From Pseudomonadota bacterium (GTDB lineage: Bacteria; Pseudomonadota; Gammaproteobacteria; Burkholderiales; SG8-41), in contig JAEYXO010000055.1 of assembly GCA_023431245.1 (NCBI GenBank), positions 1-6,601 of the forward strand: a DNA stretch of 6,601 nt, written 5' to 3'. Made by a program: the position numbers and the translations under genes. The notes below the pieces were generated by a model that saw nothing but the letters and a program-made list of their open reading frames with translations, ran no database searches and was not told where the DNA came from. Of the stretch, positions 1 through 6,396 are shown in pieces. Numbering within the stretch: position 1 is the first letter of the stretch; each line of letters opens with the position of its first letter.

Positions 1-1
1 G

Positions 2-574
2 GTCTGCGTCGCCTCCAGCCTGCTGATGCTGGTCACCGTCTACGAGAGCCAGTGCTTCCAGCCCACGGGCAATTCGCGGGTGGTGGTGGACCCGACGCGG
101 ATGGCCCAGGGCATCATGACCGGCATCGGCTTCCTCGGCGCCGGCGTGATCATGAAGGACGGTCTGTCGGTGCGCGGCCTGACCACCGCGGCCTCGATCT
201 GGATCACCTCGGCCATCGGCATCCTCGTCGGCATCGGCTTCTACATCCCAGCCGCACTGGCCACCGTGCTGACACTGGGCACGCTGTCCGGCTTCCGCTG
301 GATCGAGGGCCGCATGCGCACCGAGCAATACGCGATCTTCAGCGTGCGCCTGAACCGCGGCCACGACATGGGCGAGGACGAATTGCGCAGGCTGGTCACC
401 CAGCACGGCTTCAGTGTCGCCCACGTCACCTACCGCCTGCGCGACGGGGGCGAGAACTTCGAATACCGCATGGCGCTGCGCACGCTCGACACGCGCAACC
501 TGCGGGCGCTGGCGAACGCGCTGTCCAGCATCGAGGCCGTCAAGGGCTTCCAGATCACCCCCACCAACGACTGA
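2..574 (+). CDS. MgtC/SapB family membrane protein, 5'-truncated by window edge
   Basis: This is the C-terminal 190 residues of an MgtC/SapB-family protein, read in frame from base 2 to TGA at 572-574. The frame is open to the window edge, so the true start lies upstream; about 40-50 residues are probably missing compared with the usual 225-240. The family signature is clear: DPTR at visible residues 30-33, GIGFLGAG at 41-48 and GLTTAASIW at 59-67. These glycine-rich hydrophobic segments belong to the inner-membrane domain. A soluble domain of roughly residues 105-190 follows, matching the ACT-like C-terminal domain of longer MgtC proteins. MgtC proteins are linked to growth at low Mg2+ and, in Salmonella, to inhibition of the F-type ATP synthase; many environmental members have no tested role. 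The next gene begins 10 bp downstream, so they may be co-transcribed. Family assignment is firm, but the specific role is unknown. Confidence 0.9.
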   Translation, partial: VCVASSLLMLVTVYESQCFQPTGNSRVVVDPTRMAQGIMTGIGFLGAGVIMKDGLSVRGLTTAASIWITSAIGILVGIGFYIPAALATVLTLGTLSGFRWIEGRMRTEQYAIFSVRLNRGHDMGEDELRRLVTQHGFSVAHVTYRLRDGGENFEYRMALRTLDTRNLRALANALSSIEAVKGFQITPTND

Positions 575-584
575 ACGAGACTGC

Positions 585-1673
585 ATGGCGCATCCGGCAC
601 CCGCCGTCCATCCGGTCTCCGGCTGCGGCGCGAAAGGTCCGGCCTGCTTCGTCGTCGAAACCGGCGGCGCGCGGCTGATGCTCGACCTGGGGTACGGGCC
701 GCAGCCCGGGCTGTGGCCGGATGTCGATGCCGTCGGCCATGTCGACGCACTGCTGCTGTCCCACGGCCATGCCGACCATGCGGGCGGCCTCAAGCTGCGC
801 CCGAAAATCGGCAACCCGCCGGTATGGGCCACCGCCACCGTCGCGCGCGGGCTGCCGCCCGACATCAAGGCGCATCCGCTGCCGCTGCAGGGCGTCACCG
901 ACGTGCTCGGCGTGCCGGTGCGGACCGGGCGTTCGGGCCACGCCCCCGGCGGCGTCTGGCTGCAGCTCGGTGTCGGCGACGGTCTGCTCTACATGGGCGA
1001 CAACTGCAGCGAATCGGCGCTCTATGCCTGGGATGCGCCACCGCCGTCGGCCACCGTCATCGTCGACGCCTCCTACGGCGACTACGACCTGCCGCTCGCC
1101 AAATGCCAGGCCCGGCTGGCGCCGTTCATCGATGCCGGTGCGCTGCTGCTGCCGGTGCCGGAAAACGGCCGCGGCCCGGAGATCGCGCTCCATCTGCATG
1201 ACAGCGGCCGGCCGCTGCCGCAGCTCGGCGCGGTGATGCGCAATGCGCTGGAACGCCTTGCGGGCATCGACCGCGGCTGCCTGCGCGAAGGCGTCGCCGA
1301 CCGGCTTGCCGCCATCGCCGCCACTGCGCCGCCGCTCAACGGGCCGCGCGGCGTGATGCTGGTCAGCCGCGCCGACGGCCTGTCCGGCGACGCGGCACGG
1401 CTGCTCGCGGAATGGGAGTCCGGCAGCGAGCCGGCGATCGTGTTCACCGGTTACCTGCCGCCGGGAACGCCGGCGCAAAAGCTGACCGACAGCGGCCGCG
1501 CCCGCTACCTGCGCTGGAACGTGCATCCGCGGCTGTCCGACAATGCGGCACTGGTGAAGGCCGCCGGCGCGCACAACGTGCTGCCGGCCTTCGGCGACGC
1601 CCGCCATCTCGCGGCCTGGCAGCGCGCCTTTGCACCGGCGCGGGTCATCACCGAAGGGCGGGTTGCGCTGTGA
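585..1673 (+). CDS. Beta-CASP-like metallo-beta-lactamase-fold hydrolase
   Basis: Predicted 362-residue cytoplasmic metal-dependent hydrolase. The frame is open upstream, but that part overlaps mgtC out of frame, so ATG 585 is chosen; homology to the MBL core begins a few residues later. The zinc motif HGHADH is at residues 60-65. SGHAPGG (H119) and YMGD (D139) supply the next metal-ligand positions. DASYGD at 161-166 resembles the motif-A region (acidic-S-T-Y-G) of CPSF73-type beta-CASP nucleases. TGYLPPGTPAQKL at 288-300 resembles their conserved Gly-rich strand, and H314 in NVHPRLSD fits motif B. Where motif C usually has a His (HGE-like) there is PAFGD (F337), so one expected metal ligand is missing. 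At 362 aa it is shorter than typical RNase J or CPSF-type enzymes. It could be an RNase or a small-molecule hydrolase; the substrate is not known. Its stop overlaps the start of the phosphatase gene, suggesting translational coupling. Confidence 0.85.
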   Translation: MAHPAPAVHPVSGCGAKGPACFVVETGGARLMLDLGYGPQPGLWPDVDAVGHVDALLLSHGHADHAGGLKLRPKIGNPPVWATATVARGLPPDIKAHPLPLQGVTDVLGVPVRTGRSGHAPGGVWLQLGVGDGLLYMGDNCSESALYAWDAPPPSATVIVDASYGDYDLPLAKCQARLAPFIDAGALLLPVPENGRGPEIALHLHDSGRPLPQLGAVMRNALERLAGIDRGCLREGVADRLAAIAATAPPLNGPRGVMLVSRADGLSGDAARLLAEWESGSEPAIVFTGYLPPGTPAQKLTDSGRARYLRWNVHPRLSDNAALVKAAGAHNVLPAFGDARHLAAWQRAFAPARVITEGRVAL

Positions 1674-2215
1674 ATGCCGCGCCGCTGCTCGCCGGGCCCT
1701 TCCTGTTCCTGCGCCACGGTGAAACCGAGAACAACCGCCTCGGGCTGGTCGCCGGTGCCAGCGACGTGCCGCTGAACGCGACCGGGCAGGCACAGGCCCG
1801 CGCCGCGGCACAGCGGCTGATCACCAGCGGCGCCGATGCCATCTGGTCGAGCCCGCTGCAGCGGGCTCGCGACCCCGCGGGCTGCGTCGCGCAGGCGCTG
1901 GGGCTGCCGGTGGTGGTCGTGCCCGAACTCGCCGAGCGCAACTGGGGCGAACTCGAGGGCCGGCCGCGCGAACTGCGGCAGCGCGGCGTCACGCCCCCCG
2001 GCGGCGAAAGCCTGGACGATTTCAGCGCGCGCACGCTGCGCGGACTGCGGCTGATCGCGTCGAGCCGCCTGCCGCTGATCGTCGCGCACTCCGGCACCTT
2101 CCGCGTGCTGGGCGCATGGCTGGGTTTGCCGGCACAGGCGGCACCGGTGGCCAACAGCCTGCCACTGCAACTGTCGCCGGCGCCGGATGGCAGCTGGCGC
2201 TGCGCTCCGCTTTAA
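1670..2215 (+). CDS. Histidine phosphatase (phosphoglycerate mutase-like) family protein
   Basis: Predicted 181-residue cytosolic phosphatase of histidine phosphatase clade 1. RHGETEN at residues 15-21 carries the catalytic H16 that becomes phosphorylated. SSPLQRA at 60-66 gives the second phosphate-binding Arg (R65). LAER at 87-90 places the likely acid E89, followed by the typical WGELEG stretch. AHSG with H140 is the distal catalytic His. The usual Thr-Ala after SSPLxRAxx is Pro-Ala here (residues 69-70), a small departure. The start is GTG 1670-1672, which shares bases with the TGA of the preceding hydrolase gene (GTGA overlap); the nearby ATG at 1674 is out of frame. Relatives include alpha-ribazole phosphatase (CobC), phosphoserine phosphatases and broad-range sugar phosphatases. 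No cobalamin gene is visible, so no substrate is assigned. Confidence 0.88.
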   Translation: MNAAPLLAGPFLFLRHGETENNRLGLVAGASDVPLNATGQAQARAAAQRLITSGADAIWSSPLQRARDPAGCVAQALGLPVVVVPELAERNWGELEGRPRELRQRGVTPPGGESLDDFSARTLRGLRLIASSRLPLIVAHSGTFRVLGAWLGLPAQAAPVANSLPLQLSPAPDGSWRCAPL

Positions 2216-2263
2216 CACCGCACCGGCCTCCCCTGCAGCGGCCCGCATCCGGGGGAACCGCGA

Positions 2264-2269
2264 TAAAAT
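2264..2269 (+). promoter_or_regulatory. Candidate -10 element (TAAAAT) upstream of the lyase gene
   Basis: TAAAAT within GCGATAAAATGC is an AT-rich island in a GC-rich intergenic region, and resembles sigma-70 -10 hexamers often seen upstream of betaproteobacterial genes. No convincing TTGACA-like -35 hexamer lies 16-18 bp upstream, where the sequence is GC-rich, so a weak or activator-dependent promoter is the most that can be proposed. Transcription from here would give a leader of about 160 nt before the lyase ATG at 2436. Confidence 0.3.
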
Positions 2270-2310
2270 GCCCCGATCAAGCTGCCTCGTCATCGGCCGC
2301 GGCGCCCATG

Positions 2311-2379
2311 CCGGCGCCGGTACGCCGCAAGAATCCAGTGCGCATCGGCGGAGGAACCGGCGCAAGGACAGGCGCCGGT
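2311..2379 (+). promoter_or_regulatory. Leader with two mutually exclusive hairpins
   Basis: The nonamer GGCGCCGGT occurs twice in direct orientation, at 2313-2321 and 2371-2379. Between them, at 2356-2363, lies ACCGGCGC, complementary to eight bases of both copies. Pairing with the downstream copy gives a compact 8-bp stem with an 8-nt loop (2364-2371). Pairing with the upstream copy (2314-2321) gives a longer hairpin, extended by 2323-2327 with 2346-2350 (5 bp). The two folds cannot coexist, as in attenuators or riboswitches, but there is no U-tract and I recognise no known riboswitch class. Such matches also arise by chance in GC-rich DNA. The pairing is directly visible; any regulatory role is inference. 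Confidence 0.35.
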
Positions 2380-2435
2380 GAAAACACTCCGGCTGAAATT
2401 CGAACAAACAACGCAACAACGACAGGAAAGCACTG

Positions 2436-3341
2436 ATGAGCAAGAGCATGGAACGTTCAACCACCCGCATGCGCGCGCTGCTGGCGCGCCCCGGCTGCCT
2501 CGTCGCCCCCGGCGTCGCGGATGCGTTTGCCGCGCGGATGGTCAAAATGGAAGGCTTCGAAGCCGTCTACATGACCGGCTTCGGTACCACGCTGAGCCGG
2601 CTGGGCATGCCCGACGTCGGCCTGCTGACCGCCAATGAAATGATCGACAACGCCAGCCGCATCGTCGATGCCTCGGGACTGCCGGTGATCGCCGATGCCG
2701 ACACCGGCTACGGCAATGCCATCAACACGCGGCGCACCATCCGCGATTACGAAAAGGCCGGGGTTGCCGGCGTGCACCTGGAAGACCAGGCCTGGCCCAA
2801 GCGCTGCGGCCACCTCGCCGGCAAACGCGTGATCCCGACCGCGGAAATGGTCGGCAAGATCAAGGCAGCCTGCGACGCGCGACGCGATGACGATTTCGTG
2901 ATCATCACCCGCACCGACGCGATTGCCGTCGAAGGCATGGACGCCGCGCTGGAACGCGGCGAACGCTACCGCGAGGCCGGCGCCGACGTGCTGTTCATCG
3001 AAGCGCCGGTGGGACGTGAACAGGTCGAGATCGTCTCGAAACGCTTCAAGGGCGTGCCGCTGCTCTACAACATGGCCTCCAGCGGCAAGACGCCGGACCT
3101 GCCCGCGGACGAACTGGGCAAACTCGGATTCAAGATCGCGATTTATCCGAACTGGGTCATGCTCGCGGCGATTCCGGCGATGCAGAACCTGCTGCGCGAA
3201 CTGAAAAAGACCGGCTCCATCGCCCACATGCGCAGCAAGGTCGCGGACTTCAAACTGTTCACCGACATCGCGGGTCTGCCGGAAATCCAGGAACTGGAAA
3301 AACTCTACGGCCTGCCGGAAGACCAGCGCGCTGCGCTGTGA
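2436..3341 (+). CDS. Isocitrate lyase/PEP mutase superfamily C-C lyase (methylisocitrate or dimethylmalate lyase-like)
   Basis: Predicted 301-residue cytosolic Mg2+-dependent lyase with an alpha/beta-barrel fold. The start ATG 2436 is preceded by a good Shine-Dalgarno sequence (AGGAAAG, 2424-2430). Superfamily features are all present: YMTGFG at 45-50, D60 in GMPD, the metal-binding DADTGYGN at 87-94, LEDQ with E116, the lyase signature KRCGH at 122-126 with the catalytic-base C124, R159 in ITRTD, and E189 in FIEAP. The Cys-containing KRCGH loop marks a lyase rather than a PEP mutase. Family members cleave 2-methylisocitrate (PrpB), isocitrate or 2,3-dimethylmalate into a 2-oxoacid plus a smaller acid. 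The active-site neighbourhood (GFGTTLSRLG, then AWPKRCGH) differs from the PrpB text I know (GGGVAA..., GAKRCGH), and no prpC or acnD is present, so prpB is not assigned. The LeuCD-like dehydratase downstream is the likely partner. Confidence 0.88.
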   Translation: MSKSMERSTTRMRALLARPGCLVAPGVADAFAARMVKMEGFEAVYMTGFGTTLSRLGMPDVGLLTANEMIDNASRIVDASGLPVIADADTGYGNAINTRRTIRDYEKAGVAGVHLEDQAWPKRCGHLAGKRVIPTAEMVGKIKAACDARRDDDFVIITRTDAIAVEGMDAALERGERYREAGADVLFIEAPVGREQVEIVSKRFKGVPLLYNMASSGKTPDLPADELGKLGFKIAIYPNWVMLAAIPAMQNLLRELKKTGSIAHMRSKVADFKLFTDIAGLPEIQELEKLYGLPEDQRAAL

Positions 3342-3373
3342 TTATCTAAGTATTTGTTTTTATTGGATATTTA
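3342..3373 (+). other. AT-rich spacer (about 16% GC) between lyase and LeuC-like genes
   Basis: Thirty-two bases between the lyase TGA and the ATG of the large dehydratase subunit contain only five G/C bases, in a window that is otherwise strongly GC-rich. There is no convincing Shine-Dalgarno sequence; GGA at 3365-3367 is the only candidate. The spacer contains a run of five T (3357-3361). It could act as an A/U-rich ribosome or S1 protein landing site, or be a scar of a past insertion or rearrangement. Composition is directly seen; function is inference. Confidence 0.6.
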
Positions 3374-4789
3374 ATGACTCCTCCGCGCACCCTGTTTGAC
3401 AAGATCTGGGACAGCCATGTGATCACCGAACGTCCCGGCGGTGATGCCCTGCTGCACATCGACCGCAACTTCGTGCATGAAGGCTCCTTCCACGCCTTCG
3501 GCGCGCTGGCGAAGGAGGGCCGCAAGGTGCGCAAGCCGCGGCAGAACTTCGCGGTGGCCGACCATTACGTGCCGACCGTCGGCCGCGAACGCGGGCTGGA
3601 TGCCGCCGAGGATGCCGACGCGCGGCACATGATCCAGCTGCTCGAGGAAAACTGCCGCGTCAACGGCGTCGCCCATTTCGGCATGGACGACGAACGCCAG
3701 GGTATCGTCCACGTGATCGGCCCCGAACTCGGCATCACGCAGCCGGGACTGACCATCACCTGCGGCGATTCGCATACCTCCACCCACGGCGCGCTCGGCG
3801 CCTACGCGTTCGGCACCGGCGCCTCGCAGCTGAAGCAGATCCTCGCCACGCAGTGCCTGTGGCTGAAAAAACCGAAAACGCTGCGCGTGACCGTCAACGG
3901 GCGCCTCGGCCCGGCCGTCACCGGCAAGGACGTGGTGCTGGCGATCATCGCCAAAATCGGCACTGCCGGCGCCACCGGCCATGTCATCGAGTTCGCGGGG
4001 CCGGCGATCCGCGGCCTCAGCATCGAGGGCCGGCTGACGGTATGCAACATGGCGATCGAAGCCGGCGGCCGCGCCGGCATGATCGCGCCGGACGATGCGG
4101 TCTACGAATACCTGCACGGCCGCGAATACGCGCCGAAAGGCGCCGACTGGGACCGCGCGCTGGCACAGTGGCGCGCGCTGCCGAGCGACGAGGGCGCGCG
4201 CTTCGACCGCGAAGTGACGCTCGACGGCGCCGCGCTGGAACCGATGCTGACCTGGGGCACCAGCCCGGAGGAGGCCCTGCCGGTCTCCGGCCGCATCCCC
4301 GATCCGCAGTCGCTGGGCGACGCCGACAAGCGCGCGCATGCGCTGCAGGCGCTGGCCTACATGGATCTCAAGCCCGGCATGGCGCTGACCGACATCCGCA
4401 TCGACCGCGCCTTCATCGGCAGCTGCACCAACGGCCGCATCGAGGACCTGCGCGCCGCCGCGGCGGTGCTGAAAGGCCGCAAGTCGATGATCCCGGCCTG
4501 GATTTCGCCGGGCTCGACCCCGCTGAAGGCGCAGGCCGAGGCCGAGGGGCTGCATCGCATCTTCCTCGAGGCCGGCGTCGAGTGGCGCGCCTCAGGCTGT
4601 TCGAGCTGCGCGGCGATGAACGGCGACAAGGTGCCGCCGGGCCTGCGCTGCGCCTCGACCTCCAACCGGAATTTCGAGGGCCGCCAGGGCAAGGGCGCGC
4701 GCACCCACCTGATGAGCCCGGCGATGGCCGCCGCGGCGATGGTCACCGGCCGCGTCACCGACGTGCGCACCCTGCTTTCGGGACACTGA
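3374..4789 (+). CDS. leuC: LeuC-type aconitase-superfamily dehydratase, large subunit
   Basis: Predicted 471-residue large subunit of a [4Fe-4S] hydro-lyase, annotated by family as 3-isopropylmalate dehydratase, and collinear with E. coli LeuC (466 aa). Conserved landmarks: LFDKIWDSH near the N-terminus, CGDSHTSTHGA at 130-140, CNMAIEAGGRAGMIAPD at 224-240, GSCTNGRIEDLR at 349-360, GCSSCAAMN at 408-416 and CASTSNRNFEGRQG at 426-439. C351, C409 and C412 are the expected cluster ligands. LeuC normally isomerises 2- to 3-isopropylmalate in leucine synthesis. Two things argue for a paralogue with another substrate: the usual VHEVTSPQAF region reads VHEGSFHAF (residues 34-42), one residue shorter and with different chemistry, and the neighbour upstream is a lyase rather than leuB. 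It ends one base before the small-subunit ATG. The leuC symbol is given at family level only. Confidence 0.9.
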   Translation: MTPPRTLFDKIWDSHVITERPGGDALLHIDRNFVHEGSFHAFGALAKEGRKVRKPRQNFAVADHYVPTVGRERGLDAAEDADARHMIQLLEENCRVNGVAHFGMDDERQGIVHVIGPELGITQPGLTITCGDSHTSTHGALGAYAFGTGASQLKQILATQCLWLKKPKTLRVTVNGRLGPAVTGKDVVLAIIAKIGTAGATGHVIEFAGPAIRGLSIEGRLTVCNMAIEAGGRAGMIAPDDAVYEYLHGREYAPKGADWDRALAQWRALPSDEGARFDREVTLDGAALEPMLTWGTSPEEALPVSGRIPDPQSLGDADKRAHALQALAYMDLKPGMALTDIRIDRAFIGSCTNGRIEDLRAAAAVLKGRKSMIPAWISPGSTPLKAQAEAEGLHRIFLEAGVEWRASGCSSCAAMNGDKVPPGLRCASTSNRNFEGRQGKGARTHLMSPAMAAAAMVTGRVTDVRTLLSGH

Positions 4790-4790
4790 G

Positions 4791-5405
4791 ATGAAACCCT
4801 TCACCACGCTCACCGCGGTCGCCGCGCCGATCGACATGGCGAACATCGACACCGACCGCCTCATCCCGGTGCGTTTCCTGCGCAAGCTGCGCAACGAAAA
4901 GGCCGGCTACGACCCCTATCTCTTCCACGACATGCGCTTCGACAACAACGGCAACGAGATTCCGGATTTCGTGCTCAACCGCCCGGCGTACCGCAAGGCG
5001 GGCATCCTCGTCGCCGGCGCCAATTTCGGCTGCGGCTCCTCGCGCGAGGGCGCGGTCTACGCGCTGCTCGACTACGGCATCCGCGCGGTGATCGCACCCT
5101 CCTTCGGCGACATCCACTACGCCAACGAGCTGCAGAACGGCATGCTGCCGGTGACGCTGCCCGAGGAAATCTGCCGCGGCCTGCGCAGCCAGCTGCAGGC
5201 GCAGCCCGGCGCGACGCTGGCCATCGACCTGCCGGCGCAGACGGTCACCGACACCGAAGGCACGGCGCATCCCTTCATGATCGATGCGGTCTACAAGGAG
5301 CGCCTGCTGAAGGGACTCGACGACATCGGCCTCGTGCTGGAGAACACACCGGCCATCGAGGGTTTCGAAAAGAACTACCACGCCGAGCGGCCCTGGCTCG
5401 CCTGA
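4791..5405 (+). CDS. leuD: LeuD-type aconitase-superfamily dehydratase, small subunit
   Basis: Predicted 204-residue small (swivel-domain) subunit that assembles with the large subunit encoded just upstream; one base separates the genes, so translation is likely coupled. The bacterial LeuD pattern is clear: ANIDTDRLIPVRFL at 17-30, LFHDMRF at 44-50, PDFVLNRP at 58-65, NFGCGSSRE at 78-86, and DYGIRAVIAPSFGDI at 94-108. Length matches E. coli LeuD (about 201 aa). In canonical LeuD the text after the signature is GCGSSREHAPWAL; here it is GCGSSREGAVYAL, replacing His by Gly at residue 87 and changing the next positions. This supports a changed substrate for the pair, though the catalytic Ser/Arg signature is intact. 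A gap of 25 bp separates it from corA. The leuD symbol is used at family level only. Confidence 0.9.
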   Translation: MKPFTTLTAVAAPIDMANIDTDRLIPVRFLRKLRNEKAGYDPYLFHDMRFDNNGNEIPDFVLNRPAYRKAGILVAGANFGCGSSREGAVYALLDYGIRAVIAPSFGDIHYANELQNGMLPVTLPEEICRGLRSQLQAQPGATLAIDLPAQTVTDTEGTAHPFMIDAVYKERLLKGLDDIGLVLENTPAIEGFEKNYHAERPWLA

Positions 5406-5430
5406 GCGGACGACGGCACCCGGAGTTTCC

Positions 5431-6396
5431 ATGCTGGTCAACAGCGTCGCCTACAAGGACGGAAAAAAGGTCGCCGATGTCGCGCAGGAGGAGATCCACA
5501 CCTGGCTCGCGCGCAACGACGGCATCCTGTGGGTGGCCGTGCGCGACCCGGAGCCGCACGAACTCGAGAAACTGGAACAACAGTTCGATCTGCATCCGCT
5601 GGCGGTGGAGGACGCCCGCCACGGGCACCAGCGGCCGAAATTCGAGGAGTACGGCGACTCGCTGTTTTTCGTGCTGCACATGCTGGAGCCGGACGGCGAC
5701 GAGCTGCGTGTCGGCGAAGTCGACATCTTTGTCGCCCGCAACTACGTGCTGTCGGTGCGCAGCCGCAGCCAGCGCAACTTCCAGGACGTGCGCACCCGCT
5801 GCGAGCGCGAACCCGAGCTGATGCAGTACGGCACCGGCTACATCCTCTACGCGCTGATGGACGCAGTGGTGGACCGCTACTTCCCGATCCTCGATGACAT
5901 CGAAACCCGGCTGGAGACGATCGAAGACCAGATCTTCGCCGGCACCTCGCCGCGCGCCAACATCGAGGCGCTCTACGACCTCAAGCAGAAACTGGTGACA
6001 CTGAAACACGCGACCGCCCCGCTGCACGAAGCGGTCAGCAAGCTGCACGGCGGCCGCGTGCCGCAGCTGTGCGCGGGGCTGGGCGAATATTTCCGCGACG
6101 TCGCCGACCACCTCGGCCGCATCAACCAGAGCATCGACGCCGCGCGCGAGATGATCACCACCGCGATTTCGGTCAACCTGTCGCTGATCACGCTGCAGGA
6201 AAACGAGGTCACCAAGCGCCTCGCCGGTTACGCCGCACTGGTCGCGGTGCCGACGCTGATCGCCGGCATATACGGCATGAACTTCCAGCACATGCCCGAA
6301 CTCGCCTGGACCTGGGGTTATCCGCTGGCGATCGCAGCGATGGTCGGCATCGACGCTTACCTGTTCTGGCGCTTCCGCAAGGCGAAGTGGCTGTAG
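5431..6396 (+). CDS. corA: CorA-family magnesium/divalent cation channel
   Basis: Predicted 321-residue inner-membrane protein forming homopentameric Mg2+ (also Co2+/Ni2+) channels. The start ATG 5431 has a Shine-Dalgarno sequence (GGAG, 5422-5425) five bases upstream. The long N-terminal cytoplasmic domain (about 1-255) contains HPLAVEDARHGHQRPK near residues 50-65, typical of CorA, followed by acidic helices. Transmembrane helix 1 covers about 261-281 and ends in the diagnostic YGMN at 281-284. The periplasmic loop has MPEL (288-291 region), and transmembrane helix 2 covers about 297-315, ending in a basic RFRKAKWL cytoplasmic tail. Length is typical. The last codons overlap the next gene by about 10 bp. 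Transport function is well supported; the physiological ion and any link to the upstream dehydratase operon are not shown. Confidence 0.93.
   Translation: MLVNSVAYKDGKKVADVAQEEIHTWLARNDGILWVAVRDPEPHELEKLEQQFDLHPLAVEDARHGHQRPKFEEYGDSLFFVLHMLEPDGDELRVGEVDIFVARNYVLSVRSRSQRNFQDVRTRCEREPELMQYGTGYILYALMDAVVDRYFPILDDIETRLETIEDQIFAGTSPRANIEALYDLKQKLVTLKHATAPLHEAVSKLHGGRVPQLCAGLGEYFRDVADHLGRINQSIDAAREMITTAISVNLSLITLQENEVTKRLAGYAALVAVPTLIAGIYGMNFQHMPELAWTWGYPLAIAAMVGIDAYLFWRFRKAKWL

Noticed and set aside
555..1811. Long minus-strand open frame (418 codons) opposite the MBL hydrolase and phosphatase
   Set aside because: It is an Arg/Ala/Gly-rich shadow frame produced by GC-rich codon bias; it shows no recognisable domain and lies opposite two well-supported genes.
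2341..2400. Glycine riboswitch, suggested by AAGGACAG in the loop at 2364-2371
   Set aside because: Only this short string matches; the other conserved glycine-aptamer elements and helices are absent.
2116..2436. Small plus-strand open frames across the gap between the phosphatase and the lyase
   Set aside because: Low-complexity Ala/Gly/Arg translations, overlapping the phosphatase end, with no ribosome site or recognisable motif; more likely an untranslated leader.
2436..3341. Naming the lyase prpB
   Set aside because: The superfamily and lyase motif fit, but active-site flanks differ from PrpB as I know it and neither methylcitrate synthase nor AcnD/PrpF is present.
3324..3361. Possible intrinsic terminator at the end of the lyase gene
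   Set aside because: A 6-bp stem (3324-3329 with 3333-3338) overlaps the last codons, but the T-run (3357-3361) begins about 18 bases after the stem, too far for a normal terminator.
3371..4555. Long minus-strand open frame (394 codons) opposite the LeuC-like gene
   Set aside because: Antisense mirror of a strongly conserved coding sequence, with low-complexity composition and no motif.
5275..6291. Minus-strand open frame (338 codons) opposite corA
   Set aside because: Shadow of corA; the translation is His/Val/Gln-rich and matches no family I recognise.
2..6396. A magnesium-homeostasis island, because MgtC-like and CorA-like genes both occur
   Set aside because: They are separated by almost 5 kb of unrelated metabolic genes and no Mg2+-sensing leader or shared site is visible; co-occurrence is probably accidental.
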